A stretch of 64,000 nt of DNA from positions 1,550,001-1,614,000 of the forward strand of contig NZ_JADPQG010000001.1 in assembly GCF_015687175.1 (NCBI RefSeq). The letters run 5' to 3'. Position 1 is the first letter of the stretch; each line of letters opens with the position of its first letter. A program made the translations under genes and the position numbers. This stretch comes from Reinekea sp. G2M2-21. Its GTDB lineage: Bacteria; Pseudomonadota; Gammaproteobacteria; Pseudomonadales; Natronospirillaceae. The notes below the pieces were generated by a model. That model ran no database searches, had not been told where the DNA came from, and saw nothing but the letters and a program-made list of their open reading frames with translations. Below are positions 48,668 to 58,387 of the stretch, piece by piece.

Positions 48668-49108
48668 CTACCGGACCCAGAGCAACTGGGCGCATCCCGG
48701 TTGAAAATCGTCTGCTTCCAGGCAAGCTATGTCGGCGGTATGCAGATTAATCGACTGGGCCTGATTCCCACACAACAACCGAACCAAACGCGATAATAAT
48801 GGGTTATGCGCTACAATAAGCTGGGTTTTCAAGGTTGGATTTATCAGCTCATCAATAATCGGGTCGAGCTCGCAGTCGGGCGTGACTCGTTCATCTACTG
48901 TCCGATAGGACACTTGAAGCCCCTCACCTACAAGTATGTCGGCAGTTTGAAGGGCTCTCAGATAAGGACTGACAACCATCAGATCAATCGTCGGGAGCAG
49001 CGTCTGCTTACTGGCCACGGAGGCGCGCCCTGTAGCCGTCAAGGCACGCGAAGCGTCATCCTTAAGATAGGGTTCAGCTTCGCCATGGCGCATCAGGAAC
49101 AATTTCAC
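48668..49108 (-). CDS. sixA: Phosphohistidine phosphatase SixA
   Basis: 146 residues. Histidine phosphatase fold with KLFLMRHGEAEP (catalytic His in RHG), ALTATGRASV, DLMVVSPYLRALQTADIL and LIVAHNPLLSRLVRLL (second catalytic His). SixA removes phosphate from histidine of HPt domains. Last gene of a minus-strand run with the PP2C, STAS, gpsA and DUF4389 genes; overlaps DUF4389 by 4 bases. Confidence 0.92.
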   Translation of the reverse strand: MKLFLMRHGEAEPYLKDDASRALTATGRASVASKQTLLPTIDLMVVSPYLRALQTADILVGEGLQVSYRTVDERVTPDCELDPIIDELINPTLKTQLIVAHNPLLSRLVRLLCGNQAQSINLHTADIACLEADDFQPGCAQLLWVR

Positions 49109-49374
49109 GATTCTTGATCCGATGGCCAGTCCGCGAATGGATAGACTTTCTCTTCTGTTTGGAATGTCAGATAAGCCAATATCTGCGCCTGATAAGTCTT
49201 TAAAGAGCGACTGAAATTCAACAATGACTCAATAGGTTCATCCTGAAACCAGAGAGTTAGCCACTGCACAAAGGCCATTAAGCCTGTCACAATTAAACTA
49301 ACCCGTAGAAACAGCCAAAACAAAATCATATAACCGAGTCGGAAAATATGGTGTTCACGTTGTTCTTTTTGCAT
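49105..49374 (-). CDS. DUF4389 membrane protein
   Basis: 89 residues from the ATG at 49374. One or two hydrophobic helices (YMILFWLFLRVSLIVTGLMA), FVQWLTLWFQDEP, and NFSRSLKTYQAQILAYLTF followed by EEKVYPFADWP, the DUF4389 hallmark. Function unknown; commonly found between gpsA and sixA in gammaproteobacteria. Confidence 0.85.
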   Translation of the reverse strand: MQKEQREHHIFRLGYMILFWLFLRVSLIVTGLMAFVQWLTLWFQDEPIESLLNFSRSLKTYQAQILAYLTFQTEEKVYPFADWPSDQES

Positions 49375-49387
49375 GGTGAGATCCTTT

Positions 49388-50425
49388 TTAAATTCCGGCA
49401 GACATAAATTCAACGTCCTGTGCCAGATCACCTGACATGAGTTTCTTGGCAATGGCTTCAACCGGCAAGTTTTCATAGATAATGCCGTAAAGACCTTTTA
49501 CCAAGGGCATATATATACCCAATTCTTCTGCCTTGTCATTAACCATTCGTAACGTATTGATGCCTTCAGCAGTTTCACCGATCTTCTTGATCGCCTGTTT
49601 AAGTGTCAGTCCTTCACCAATGTAATAACCGACCCGATAGTTACGACTCAACTTGGAGGTACAGGTGACGATCAAATCGCCAACGCCGGCCAACCCCAGA
49701 AATGTCATGGGGTTGGCACCCAAACGCACGGCAAATCGTGACATTTCCGCCAAAGAGCGGGTAATAATGGCCGCCTTGGTGTTGTCAGCCATGCCCAAGG
49801 CTGCTGCCAACCCGGCAACGATGGCGTAAATATTTTTAATGGCACCGGCCATTTCAACCCCATAAATATCTGGGTTGCCATATACTCGGAAGGAACTGCA
49901 ACTGAGCATTTCCTGCACATTTTGCCGCAGTGCCTGGCTGTAGGAAGCAATAACCGTCGCAGATATCTGATGATCGGCGATCTCTTTCGCCAAATTAGGC
50001 CCTGAAATAACACCAATTTCGTGTGCCGGGGCAACATCGTGCAATATCTGGCTCATTAACTTAAAACTGTGCGGCTCGATGCCTTTAGTCAGGCTAATCA
50101 ATTTAGTATGAGCGGGTAAATGAGGGACGGTTTCTTCGACCACTGCGCGAAAGGCTTTACTGGGCACCGCCACGAAGACGTAATCCGCGTTGCTGACCGC
50201 TGACTTCAAATCCAATGAGGGTTGCAGGTTGTCCAGAAGTTTATAACCGGGCAAATAACGGGAGTTTTCCCGATTCAGGCGGATGTCATCGGCTTGTTTT
50301 TCGCTGCGCATCCACAACGTAACCTGATGCATGTTCATGGCGGCAATATTGGCAATCGCAGTACCAAAACTTCCGCCACCCAATACTGTTACCTTACTCG
50401 CGGTAAGCCCTGGGGTGTCAGACAC
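49388..50425 (-). CDS. gpsA: Glycerol-3-phosphate dehydrogenase [NAD(P)+]
   Basis: 345 residues. TVLGGGSFGTAIANIAAMN nucleotide-binding loop, VFVAVPSKAFRAVVEE, LISLTKGIEP, GPNLAKEIA, VEMAGAIKNIYAIVAGLA with the catalytic Lys, and FLGLAGVGDLIVTCTSKLSR. Makes sn-glycerol 3-phosphate from dihydroxyacetone phosphate for phospholipid synthesis. 9 bases after the STAS gene, 13 before DUF4389. Confidence 0.97.
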   Translation of the reverse strand: MSDTPGLTASKVTVLGGGSFGTAIANIAAMNMHQVTLWMRSEKQADDIRLNRENSRYLPGYKLLDNLQPSLDLKSAVSNADYVFVAVPSKAFRAVVEETVPHLPAHTKLISLTKGIEPHSFKLMSQILHDVAPAHEIGVISGPNLAKEIADHQISATVIASYSQALRQNVQEMLSCSSFRVYGNPDIYGVEMAGAIKNIYAIVAGLAAALGMADNTKAAIITRSLAEMSRFAVRLGANPMTFLGLAGVGDLIVTCTSKLSRNYRVGYYIGEGLTLKQAIKKIGETAEGINTLRMVNDKAEELGIYMPLVKGLYGIIYENLPVEAIAKKLMSGDLAQDVEFMSAGI

Positions 50426-50434
50426 GGTATTTCC

Positions 50435-50929
50435 TTAATTAATTTGATTTTCGATACACTCGACCAGTTCTTTAAAGGCCTGGCGATTGTTTTCATTCAG
50501 AGACATGAGGATTTTGTGAGCTTCGAGCACGCGGTCCCGGGCTACGTCTTCATCTAATGGCGTGATATCAGCTTCGACCAACTGCGTTGCCTCGGTCATT
50601 TCACTCTGCGTAACCATGGTGTACACGCGGTCTTTAAAGCCCATCGATTCAACAATACGGGTGATATCAGGGTGAGACGAAATCAACAATGGTATGTGGC
50701 CCATTTTAGGCGTGGCCAAGCGGGATATTTTGGCCAGTAACCCCAGGCTGGTGCTGTCTATCCCCTGAGCTTCGGTGACGTCAACGGTAACAGAGCTGAA
50801 CTTAGGGTCCAGGAACATAGTATTCAGGCAGCTATCAATAGTGGTACACAAGGTCATTCGAACATCACCTGTCAGCTTAATAACATACTGACCCTGACGA
50901 TTGGCCATCAAAACACGACCGTTACTCAT
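50435..50929 (-). CDS. STAS-domain anti-sigma factor antagonist (HsbA-like)
   Basis: 164 residues. STAS domain (about 12-110) with VIKLTGDVRMTLCTTID and the phosphorylation loop GIDSTSLGLLAKI (Ser59/Thr60). An extra helical C-terminal part (about 115-164: RVLEAHKILMSLNENNRQAF) follows, as in Pseudomonas HsbA, which binds FlgM when unphosphorylated. GAAGG precedes the ATG. Encoded 14 bases after the PP2C regulator. Assignment to STAS is sure; HsbA equivalence is inferred. Confidence 0.82.
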   Translation of the reverse strand: MSNGRVLMANRQGQYVIKLTGDVRMTLCTTIDSCLNTMFLDPKFSSVTVDVTEAQGIDSTSLGLLAKISRLATPKMGHIPLLISSHPDITRIVESMGFKDRVYTMVTQSEMTEATQLVEADITPLDEDVARDRVLEAHKILMSLNENNRQAFKELVECIENQIN

Positions 50930-50943
50930 TGCTCTAACCTTCG

Positions 50944-52137
50944 TTAAGATTTCTCAACTGTTAAGACTGTAATATCGTCCGGCGCATCGACAGTTTTGCC
51001 CTTCGCGCGTAGCCGGTCTAAAAAATCGTGCATAGTATGGGTTGGGTCGCTACCTAACTCAAGCAACCGTGTCTCTTTTTCAGATAAAGTTGACTCATCC
51101 ATCAATTCAAAGATCCCATCAGACAAAAGCGTCAATTGTCTGAACCCGGTTAAATCGAGCGTACGGGTCTCATAACCCGAATCGTCAAATAACCCAACAG
51201 CCAGGCTTTCGGGTTCAATTAATTTGTTTTCGGTTTCAAAACAAACGATCGGCGCCGGAAAATGCGCAGCAACGGAGTAGTCCATTCGATTTTCCAGTGT
51301 ATCGATCACGCCATAGAACATGGTGGCATGTTTACCGGTTTGGGTTTTCAATAGTTCGAGGTTAATCTGCCGCAATACCTGTCCTGGGTTAGTGACGATA
51401 TCGGAAGTATTGTTTTCCAACTCATCCCGATAACGGTCAATCTGAGTTTTAATCAGCAAGGTGATCAAAGCGGAACTGGCGCCGTGGCCGGACACATCGG
51501 CAATGTAAAAAACGAGCTGGTTTGGTCCCAGCTCAAAATAATCGACCAAATCTCCGCTTAAGTAGGTAGAAGGCTCCATGTCATGCCATATTCTGAAATC
51601 GCCCTGAGACAATGGAAAGCGCGGCAAGAGACGCTGTTGTACCGCCCTGCCAGCCTGTAAATCCAGCTTCAACCGATCCACATGATCTTGCAGTTCCTGA
51701 TTGCGTTTTTCAAGCTCTTGACGGTAACGGTAATTCTCTTTAAACAACAAGGAACGCTCTAAGGCCCGTTCGACCGAATGCTCCAGAACGCTCAGGTCCA
51801 CAACCGGTTTCATCAGATAATCCGCCGCGCCCAGTCGTAAGGCTTCGACAACGTCGGTCATTACACCGGCACCGGACACAACGATAACCGGCGTCTCATC
51901 GGTTGTTTCCATGATGCGATTAAGTAAATGTAACCCATCCATACCGGGCATGCGCAGATCGCAAATGACCAGATCCGGCTGTTCTGCTTCGAAGATGGCA
52001 AGACCTTCCGTGCCATTGGCAGCTTCCAAAATGTGATAACCGCTGTCTTCGAAATAGGCAACGATCGAGTCTCTGACGGCTTTTTCATCTTCAACAACCA
52101 ACAAGGTCGCGTCATTCAGGGCCATAGCTATCTTCAT
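50944..52137 (-). CDS. Response regulator with PP2C/SpoIIE phosphatase domain (HsbR-like)
   Basis: 397 residues; an ATG at 52125 is an alternative start. Receiver domain (about 10-125: LLVVEDEKAVRDSIVAYF, LVICDLRMPGMDGLHLL with the phospho-acceptor Asp, ADYLMKPV), a coiled linker (about 130-180: RQELEKRNQELQDHVDRL), then a PP2C-type domain (about 190-395: DLVDYFELGPNQLVFYIADV with SGHGASSALI, LLSDGIFELMDE, APDDITVLTVE; Asp residues for metal). It should dephosphorylate the STAS protein encoded next. Pseudomonas HsbR also has a C-terminal kinase domain; none is present here. Confidence 0.88.
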   Translation of the reverse strand: MKIAMALNDATLLVVEDEKAVRDSIVAYFEDSGYHILEAANGTEGLAIFEAEQPDLVICDLRMPGMDGLHLLNRIMETTDETPVIVVSGAGVMTDVVEALRLGAADYLMKPVVDLSVLEHSVERALERSLLFKENYRYRQELEKRNQELQDHVDRLKLDLQAGRAVQQRLLPRFPLSQGDFRIWHDMEPSTYLSGDLVDYFELGPNQLVFYIADVSGHGASSALITLLIKTQIDRYRDELENNTSDIVTNPGQVLRQINLELLKTQTGKHATMFYGVIDTLENRMDYSVAAHFPAPIVCFETENKLIEPESLAVGLFDDSGYETRTLDLTGFRQLTLLSDGIFELMDESTLSEKETRLLELGSDPTHTMHDFLDRLRAKGKTVDAPDDITVLTVEKS

Positions 52138-52420
52138 CTTTACTGTGTAATTCTGCCAAGTTAGCCGTACTGCGTTTTAAACGCAACTCTTTGACAGCCG
52201 TCTTAAAATGAGATTAAGGTAGTCGGGATGAGTCATCTCAATAAAACGCGCACGGCCGATGCGTTCGACACTGACTGCCGGCAGACTACCAGATGACCCA
52301 CACACAGCCTTGTCTGAGTCAGAATTCGTGGCTGTTCAGTGTGTTTTAACTCAAGCCAGCAAGCAGCATTGTCCAAATACGATACTGCGTTGCCTTTACA
52401 ACATAAATCAGAGGTGAGTT

Positions 52421-52723
52421 ATGGTATTGAATGAGCGAGACTATGAAGAAAAGCGTAATTACATTCGGATGACAATGAATGCGTCGGCGACGTTGTCCAT
52501 TAAAGAAGGTGACGCCATCGAAGTCACCTGTATCGACCTCAGCGCCACAGGGATGTCGATCCGAGCGAATCGCGCCGTCAAAAAAGGCACATCGGTCCAC
52601 GTAAATATTCAATCCCCTAATGAACAGTTCCGCTCTATGGATGCCGACGCCGTCGTTTTGCGCTGTGAGCCCCATGACAATGGCGACTATGAGCTTGGGT
52701 TGGAAATTGAAGTCATGAAATAG
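52421..52723 (+). CDS. PilZ-domain c-di-GMP binding protein
   Basis: 100 residues, a single PilZ domain. Both ligand motifs are present: RNYIR (RxxxR) and DLSATG (DxSxxG). Such proteins sense cyclic di-GMP and often act on flagellar rotation or surface polysaccharides. Stands alone on the plus strand, with a terminator downstream. Partner unknown. Confidence 0.92.
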   Translation: MVLNERDYEEKRNYIRMTMNASATLSIKEGDAIEVTCIDLSATGMSIRANRAVKKGTSVHVNIQSPNEQFRSMDADAVVLRCEPHDNGDYELGLEIEVMK

Positions 52724-52734
52724 CTTGAACCTAT

Positions 52735-52766
52735 AAAAATGGCTTTGATGTTAGTCAAAGCCTTTG
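52735..52766. terminator. Bidirectional terminator between pilZ and mlaA
   Basis: GGCTTTGA-TGTTAG-TCAAAGCC, an eight-pair stem. AAAAAT precedes it and TTT follows, so it can serve the PilZ gene and, better, the convergent MlaA gene (minus-strand ATTTTTA tract). Confidence 0.75.
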
Positions 52767-52832
52767 CGATGAACAAGGCCTGACATGGCCGGCCCTCTGT
52801 TTCAGTTCTTTGAACCTAAAGGCAAACAGCGG

Positions 52833-53585
52833 TCAAAACGCTTCGTCAAGAAAATCTTCACCCTCAAACACTTCAACCGGATCATCCTCAATAAATTCGT
52901 CGTTTAGAATCAGACCATCGTTAACGTCATATTCCCGCTTGGATAAATACGCCTGTCGATACAAGGTGTACTTGTCACCACTCAAGAGCCCCTCCGCAGA
53001 CAACAGATCCGCTCGGGTTTGCAACCCGCTGGTGAGGCCGACGGCCAGCCGTTTAGGCACGTCTAGCGGTGCATAAGTCAGCGGGCTCATGAAGGGGTCG
53101 ACCACTACACCGACGCCATCTCGCAAACTTGAAGGCCCGAGTATCGGCAATACCAGGTAAGGACCGCTGTTTAACCCCCAAACCCCCAAGGTCTGCCCCA
53201 AGTCTTCTCGCGCTGCATCAATGCCAATTTTGCTGGCAACATCGAACAACCCACCAATACCCACCGTTGTATTAATTAAAAATCGACCGGTCGAACGGGC
53301 TGTTCCATCCAGTTTGCCTTGCAACGTATTGTGAACCGCGTTACGCACTTCACCCAAGTTGGAAAAGAAATTCCGTACCCCACGCTCCGCAAATTCCGGC
53401 ATAACCGCTTGATACACCTTGGCCATGGGTCGCAGCACAACGGTGTCTACGGTGTCGTTCACGGTAAAGACGACCCTATTAACAGGCTCCAAAGGGTCAT
53501 CGTCGCTGGCAATCGCCAGATTGAAACAAAAGCTTAACAGTAATGATGCTGAATATATCAGGCCGATTGGTGATCGTTTATCCAT
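52833..53585 (-). CDS. MlaA (VacJ) family outer-membrane lipid asymmetry protein
   Basis: 250 residues. DPLEPVNRVVFTVNDTVD, FFSNLGEVRNAVHNTLQG, GRFLINTTVGIGGLFDVA, LGQTLGVWGLNSGPYLVLP and LGPSSLRDGVGVVVD are the MlaA signature. MlaA removes misplaced phospholipids from the outer leaflet. The leader (LIYSASLLLSFCFNLAIAS) lacks a good lipobox, so unlike E. coli MlaA this may not be a lipoprotein. Overlaps the DUF2802 gene by 28 bases. Confidence 0.92.
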   Translation of the reverse strand: MDKRSPIGLIYSASLLLSFCFNLAIASDDDPLEPVNRVVFTVNDTVDTVVLRPMAKVYQAVMPEFAERGVRNFFSNLGEVRNAVHNTLQGKLDGTARSTGRFLINTTVGIGGLFDVASKIGIDAAREDLGQTLGVWGLNSGPYLVLPILGPSSLRDGVGVVVDPFMSPLTYAPLDVPKRLAVGLTSGLQTRADLLSAEGLLSGDKYTLYRQAYLSKREYDVNDGLILNDEFIEDDPVEVFEGEDFLDEAF

Positions 53586-53974
53586 GCTGAAAGTGCTTGC
53601 TCTGCGCGAGTGGAAGATGTTGCCCTGACGGGTTTATGGCGGTCTGGTTTGCTATCCACCTCGGGTTGAATGGCAGAAACCACCTTCTGAAAGGAGCTCG
53701 CTGCGCGTCGCGTCTCCTTCGCGGCCTCAAAACTAGCGACATTTGCTGATTTTTTCAAATTTTTCTCGATTACTGCAAAGCGACGACCTATGCCGATGGC
53801 CCCTTGGTTAACCATTTTAATTTCGCGGGCGGTGGTCAATTGAAGCCTTTGCAATCGGTCCTCTACCGAGCTCAGTCGCCTCATCGTCAAGATCGTGGTC
53901 ACCGCCAACATCATCAGCATGATGGACAGTGCAATTTCTAAGAAGGTGAACGGTATTCCTGCAAACATAGTCAT
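53558..53974 (-). CDS. DUF2802 membrane protein
   Basis: 138 residues from the ATG at 53974, which has GGAGG ten bases upstream. One N-terminal membrane helix (TFLEIALSIMLMMLAVTTIL), then a coiled segment RRLSSVEDRLQRLQL and the family block EIKMVNQGAIGIGRRFAVIE, followed by a basic tail. DUF2802 genes often follow cheW in polar flagellar/chemotaxis operons, as here. Function unknown. Confidence 0.8.
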   Translation of the reverse strand: MTMFAGIPFTFLEIALSIMLMMLAVTTILTMRRLSSVEDRLQRLQLTTAREIKMVNQGAIGIGRRFAVIEKNLKKSANVASFEAAKETRRAASSFQKVVSAIQPEVDSKPDRHKPVRATSSTRAEQALSAWINDHQSA

Positions 53975-54200
53975 GAGCCACGGGCCTCCATTTTCTTGAC
54001 ACTGAGACACGGTTAGCAGGAATCAGGCCAATACCCTTTCACACCCCTCCGTACTATTCGCGGATACGGTAACGCAACTGTGCCCCTGTCAACTCAAGGT
54101 TAGCTTGACCGATAAAAAAAAGATTAAAAAGCTAATACGGAGAAAACGTGGTTACACCAAAAAAGATCAGAAAATGGTTATTCGCGCGATCATTGCGTGA

Positions 54201-54229
54201 AGCCCTGAGTCCGCATCAGGATCAGGGCT
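54201..54229 (-). terminator. Hairpin after cheW
   Basis: AGCCCTGA / TCAGGGCT, eight pairs, begins 6 bases after the cheW stop. No T tract follows, so it may stabilise the 3' end or need Rho. Confidence 0.4.
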
Positions 54230-54235
54230 CGTCAA

Positions 54236-54715
54236 TTAGAAGTCGGACAATTCAGCCCATTCAGAATCGGTTAGCAGGTTCTTGATCTCAATAAGGATCA
54301 ACAGCTCGTCATTTTTGTGGCTTACGCCCTGAATATAGCGCGCATTGTTTTCGTTACCGACATTTGGGGCTACTTCAATTTCAGATTGTCTCAGATAAAC
54401 GACCTCGGCCACGGCATCCACCAAAATGCCGACCACCTGATTGTCGGTTTCCAGAATCACAATCCGCGTGTTGTCGGTTATTTCACTACCCGGTAACCCA
54501 AATCGTTCACGGGTATCAACCACCGTAACGACATTACCCCGCAAGTTAATAATCCCGATCACATAGGAAGGTGCGCCCGGAACGGGTGCAATCTCACTGT
54601 ATCTCAGGACTTCACGAACCTGCATGACGTTTATGCCATAGGTTTCGTTTTCAAGTCGAAAAGTTACCCACTGCAGTATTGGATCTTCCCCTGCTTTTGC
54701 AGTCTGAGCGGTCAT
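54236..54715 (-). CDS. cheW: Chemotaxis coupling protein CheW
   Basis: 159 residues, a single CheW domain: WVTFRLENETYGINVMQVRE, VPGAPSYVIGIINLRGNVVT, VVDTRERFGLP, VGILVDAVAEVVYL. Couples chemoreceptors to CheA. About 90 bases after parP in the same direction. Confidence 0.96.
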   Translation of the reverse strand: MTAQTAKAGEDPILQWVTFRLENETYGINVMQVREVLRYSEIAPVPGAPSYVIGIINLRGNVVTVVDTRERFGLPGSEITDNTRIVILETDNQVVGILVDAVAEVVYLRQSEIEVAPNVGNENNARYIQGVSHKNDELLILIEIKNLLTDSEWAELSDF

Positions 54716-54804
54716 GTTACTTCCTCCACATCTAGAATCTTCTAACTATAGTTCACTATTTATCGGCTTGCGCTACGCATTCTTTAACAGGACCGTATAA
54801 CCGC

Positions 54805-55700
<896 letters not shown>

Positions 55701-55704
<4 letters not shown>

Positions 55705-55991
55705 ATCCGGTTACTGTTTAACGTCTGGATTGAATTGAGCAGCGCTACTCTCAGTCTGGGTCCGCTGCACTGTTGCAACATGGCCAAGATCATGAAGTCT
55801 TGGCATCTCTGCTGAGCTGGTGTCATAGGACTTCGCCATATAGCCGTAAGTTCAAAGCCCGGCTTGACCAGTGCAAATCGCAACACCGGTGTGCTGCCGG
55901 AATCCGCGGCATCCATCTTCTGGGTATCCAAAAGCAAGGAGCTGAAATAGTCCTGCACTGCGGTTTGGCTGTTTATGGTTGAGTTCGACAT
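55701..55991 (-). CDS. Small hypothetical protein between parC and parP
   Basis: 96 residues, not recognised. It starts one base after the parC stop and overlaps parP by 4 bases, so translation is coupled on both sides. The N-terminus [13 protein letters not shown] resembles the ParP N-terminal motif [18 protein letters not shown] (AV-x2-Y-x3-LL). The rest has beta-like [17 protein letters not shown] and a helix [13 protein letters not shown]. No membrane segment. Probably part of the polar chemotaxis machinery, by position only. Confidence 0.65.
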
Positions 55992-55992
55992 A

Positions 55993-56760
55993 TCAAGCTT
56001 CCAACAACGTTTTTAACAGCAACTTGTAGGCTCTCGCGCCTCTGGATTCGGCATCCATTTGGCTGATCGCCAGTCCCTCGCGACTGGCATCCCGCAACCG
56101 GGTATCCACTGGTATAGCCATATTCCAGATATGCCCCTGATACTGTTCGCGCAAAGTTTTCAGACTCTTGATGGACGCCTGCGTTCGGCGGTCAAACATG
56201 GTTGGGATCACCAGATAATCCAGATCACGCTGTTGCGAATGCATAACCATTTTGATGGTGTGCACCATGCGTTCGAGCCCCTTTAATGCCAGAAATTCTG
56301 TTTGCACAGGCACCAGTAATTTTTTACAGGCGGCCAAAGAGTTGATGAGCAGCACACCCAACAACGGCGGCGTATCGATCAGAGCGTAATCAAAATCGTC
56401 CCACAACTTTGCCAGCGTCTTTGACACAACCAACCCCATGCCATCCTGCTGACTGACGTTTCGCTCTAATGTCGCCAAAGCTGTTGAAGCTGGAATCATT
56501 TTCATCGAATCGATAGATGTATCAATTAACACGTCACTGAGAATATCGTCAGGTATCTTGCCGCCATGCATAAAAAGATCAAACGCACTGTGAGGAACGT
56601 CATCCGGGTTGTATCCGAAATAACTGGTCAGAGATCCCTGTGGATCCAGATCAAACAACAAAACCCGTTTGCCCTGCTCTGCCAACATGGCCCCCAGAGA
56701 TACAACTGAAGTAGTTTTTCCGACACCACCTTTTTGGTTTGCTATCGACCAAACATGCAT
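55993..56760 (-). CDS. parC: ParA-like ATPase ParC of polar chemotaxis
   Basis: 255 residues. Deviant Walker A motif IANQKGGVGKTTSVVSLGAM, LLFDLDPQGSLTSYFGYN and Walker B-like YALIDTPPLLGVLLINSLAA. The motCD-parC-parP-cheW order identifies it as the ParA-family factor placing chemotaxis arrays at the pole, not a chromosome partition ParA (no parB nearby). Lies 17 bases after motD. Confidence 0.9.
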   Translation of the reverse strand: MHVWSIANQKGGVGKTTSVVSLGAMLAEQGKRVLLFDLDPQGSLTSYFGYNPDDVPHSAFDLFMHGGKIPDDILSDVLIDTSIDSMKMIPASTALATLERNVSQQDGMGLVVSKTLAKLWDDFDYALIDTPPLLGVLLINSLAACKKLLVPVQTEFLALKGLERMVHTIKMVMHSQQRDLDYLVIPTMFDRRTQASIKSLKTLREQYQGHIWNMAIPVDTRLRDASREGLAISQMDAESRGARAYKLLLKTLLEA

Positions 56761-56777
56761 ATAAAAACCTCTTTTGT

Positions 56778-57548
56778 TTACCGGCTCTGGGGTTGACGTT
56801 CAAAACCGGCAACGACAATGGCGATTCGCCCAGAATTCAACATTTCCGTATCTGAAAACGACGGCTGATAATGTGAGAACGCGACAGCAGACAATCGCTG
56901 ACCTCCGATACCAGCACGCTGCAAATAACGCAGTACATTGGTTGCCCGCTGGGATGTCAGATCCCAACCGTCCACTGTTTCTGTTTGCTCTGACGCCAGA
57001 CTGTACCCTTCAACCGAAACCGGTAGCGACATCGAAGACAAAAGTTTCCCGACCTCATAAAAAATGGCTTCCGCGTCATTTGTTATATCGGCGGAGCCTG
57101 GCAAAAATGTAACGGAATCTGCGATTTGAATTTCGATCCATGATTCATCGCCGCTGACACTGAACAGCTGGTTTTCGATGAGCTGTTGATACGCCTCACT
57201 AAGTTGTTTCTGAATGTCGAGTAACGTCGATTCCAGCGAATAGCGTTCACTGTCAGCAATATCGATATTCGTACCCGGCAACGGTTCTGGCTGAAATAAC
57301 GGGTTAAACACATCCGGTCCTTGTGGCGTAGTAAGCAACTCTATGGGCTCAACACTTGAGGGCTGAACATCAAATAATTGCAGCAAAGTCTCGCTGACTT
57401 GTTGAAATTTTTCAGTTTGCAAAGAGCTGATGGAAAACAGGAACGCAAAGAAAGCAAACAACAAGGTTAAAAAATCTGCATATGAAATGATCCATCGATG
57501 CTCACGATCCGCATTTCCCGCGTATTTTTGCCTTCTCAATTGATTCAC
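56778..57548 (-). CDS. motD: Flagellar stator protein MotD (MotB family)
   Basis: 256 residues. N-terminal membrane helix with the proton-binding Asp in IISYADFLTLLFAFFAFL, plug region, and a C-terminal OmpA-like peptidoglycan-binding domain (about 130-250: FLPGSADITNDAEAIFYEV, VEGYSLASEQTETVDGWDLT, RATNVLRYLQRAGIG). Overlaps motC by 4 bases. Second stator set known from Pseudomonas; MotAB is not in the window. Confidence 0.93.
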   Translation of the reverse strand: MNQLRRQKYAGNADREHRWIISYADFLTLLFAFFAFLFSISSLQTEKFQQVSETLLQLFDVQPSSVEPIELLTTPQGPDVFNPLFQPEPLPGTNIDIADSERYSLESTLLDIQKQLSEAYQQLIENQLFSVSGDESWIEIQIADSVTFLPGSADITNDAEAIFYEVGKLLSSMSLPVSVEGYSLASEQTETVDGWDLTSQRATNVLRYLQRAGIGGQRLSAVAFSHYQPSFSDTEMLNSGRIAIVVAGFERQPQSR

Positions 57549-58279
57549 AAACGATACTCCCGTAAACGATGTTCCAATACCCTGGGGTTCTCGCCGTCAA
57601 CAATCGACAACAGCCCATCCAAAGCCATCTCTTCAAACTGAGAACGCTGCAAGGTATCCGCCCGCAACCTTCCTGCCACGGGCAAAAAAAACAGATTGGC
57701 CAACCCAACGCCATAGATCGTGGCCACAAAAGCGGTGGCAATTCCTACGCCTATCGCTTGGGTATCTTCAACCTGCGTCATCACCTGTATCAACCCTAAA
57801 ATCGCGCCGATGATTCCCATGGTCGGCGCATAGCCACCTAAGGAGTCAAAAAATTCAGCAGCACGCAACCACTCGCCTTCCCGCGCTTCGGTGGCAACAT
57901 TCAAACTTTTCTGAATTTTGCTTTTTTCCGATCCATCAACAATGAGTTGCAACCCCAACCGAAGATAAGGGTCCGGCTCTTTTCCCGACTCCGGGTCAAG
58001 GCTCAAAGGTCCATTGCGGCGAGCAAATTGGCACCAGCGAACGAGCTTTACAACGGCTAAATCACATTGCGTCGGATTACGCCAGAAGATCGTTGGAAAA
58101 AGCTTCCAAGCAGACTTCCAGGTTCCAGCATCGGCTTGTATCATCCCCGCGGCCAGCGTACCGCCCAACACAATTAAGGCAGCGGGCATGTTCGATAAAG
58201 AACCGGCCTGGCCGCCTTCCAGTAAATGACCACCAAATACAGCAAACCATGCCAATAGCAGCCCGGCGAGTGCAATCAT
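57545..58279 (-). CDS. motC: Flagellar stator protein MotC (MotA family)
   Basis: 244 residues. Four membrane helices; ALIVLGGTLAAGMIQA near the start and the diagnostic GGYAPTMGIIGAILGLIQVM, GVGIATAFVATIYGVGLANL segment. Forms the ion channel ring with MotD. Starts about 108 bases after cheB, a gap holding one inverted repeat (TGAGTCC / GGACTCA) without T tract. Confidence 0.94.
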   Translation of the reverse strand: MIALAGLLLAWFAVFGGHLLEGGQAGSLSNMPAALIVLGGTLAAGMIQADAGTWKSAWKLFPTIFWRNPTQCDLAVVKLVRWCQFARRNGPLSLDPESGKEPDPYLRLGLQLIVDGSEKSKIQKSLNVATEAREGEWLRAAEFFDSLGGYAPTMGIIGAILGLIQVMTQVEDTQAIGVGIATAFVATIYGVGLANLFFLPVAGRLRADTLQRSQFEEMALDGLLSIVDGENPRVLEHRLREYRL

Positions 58280-58387
58280 GAGGTTTCCCTGTCACAAAGA
58301 GTTAGTGTAAGCGTAGACGGAATGACGATAGTTATCACATGAGGTTGAGTCCTGCACTGGACTCAGTTCAAGGTAAGATTTGTCCGC

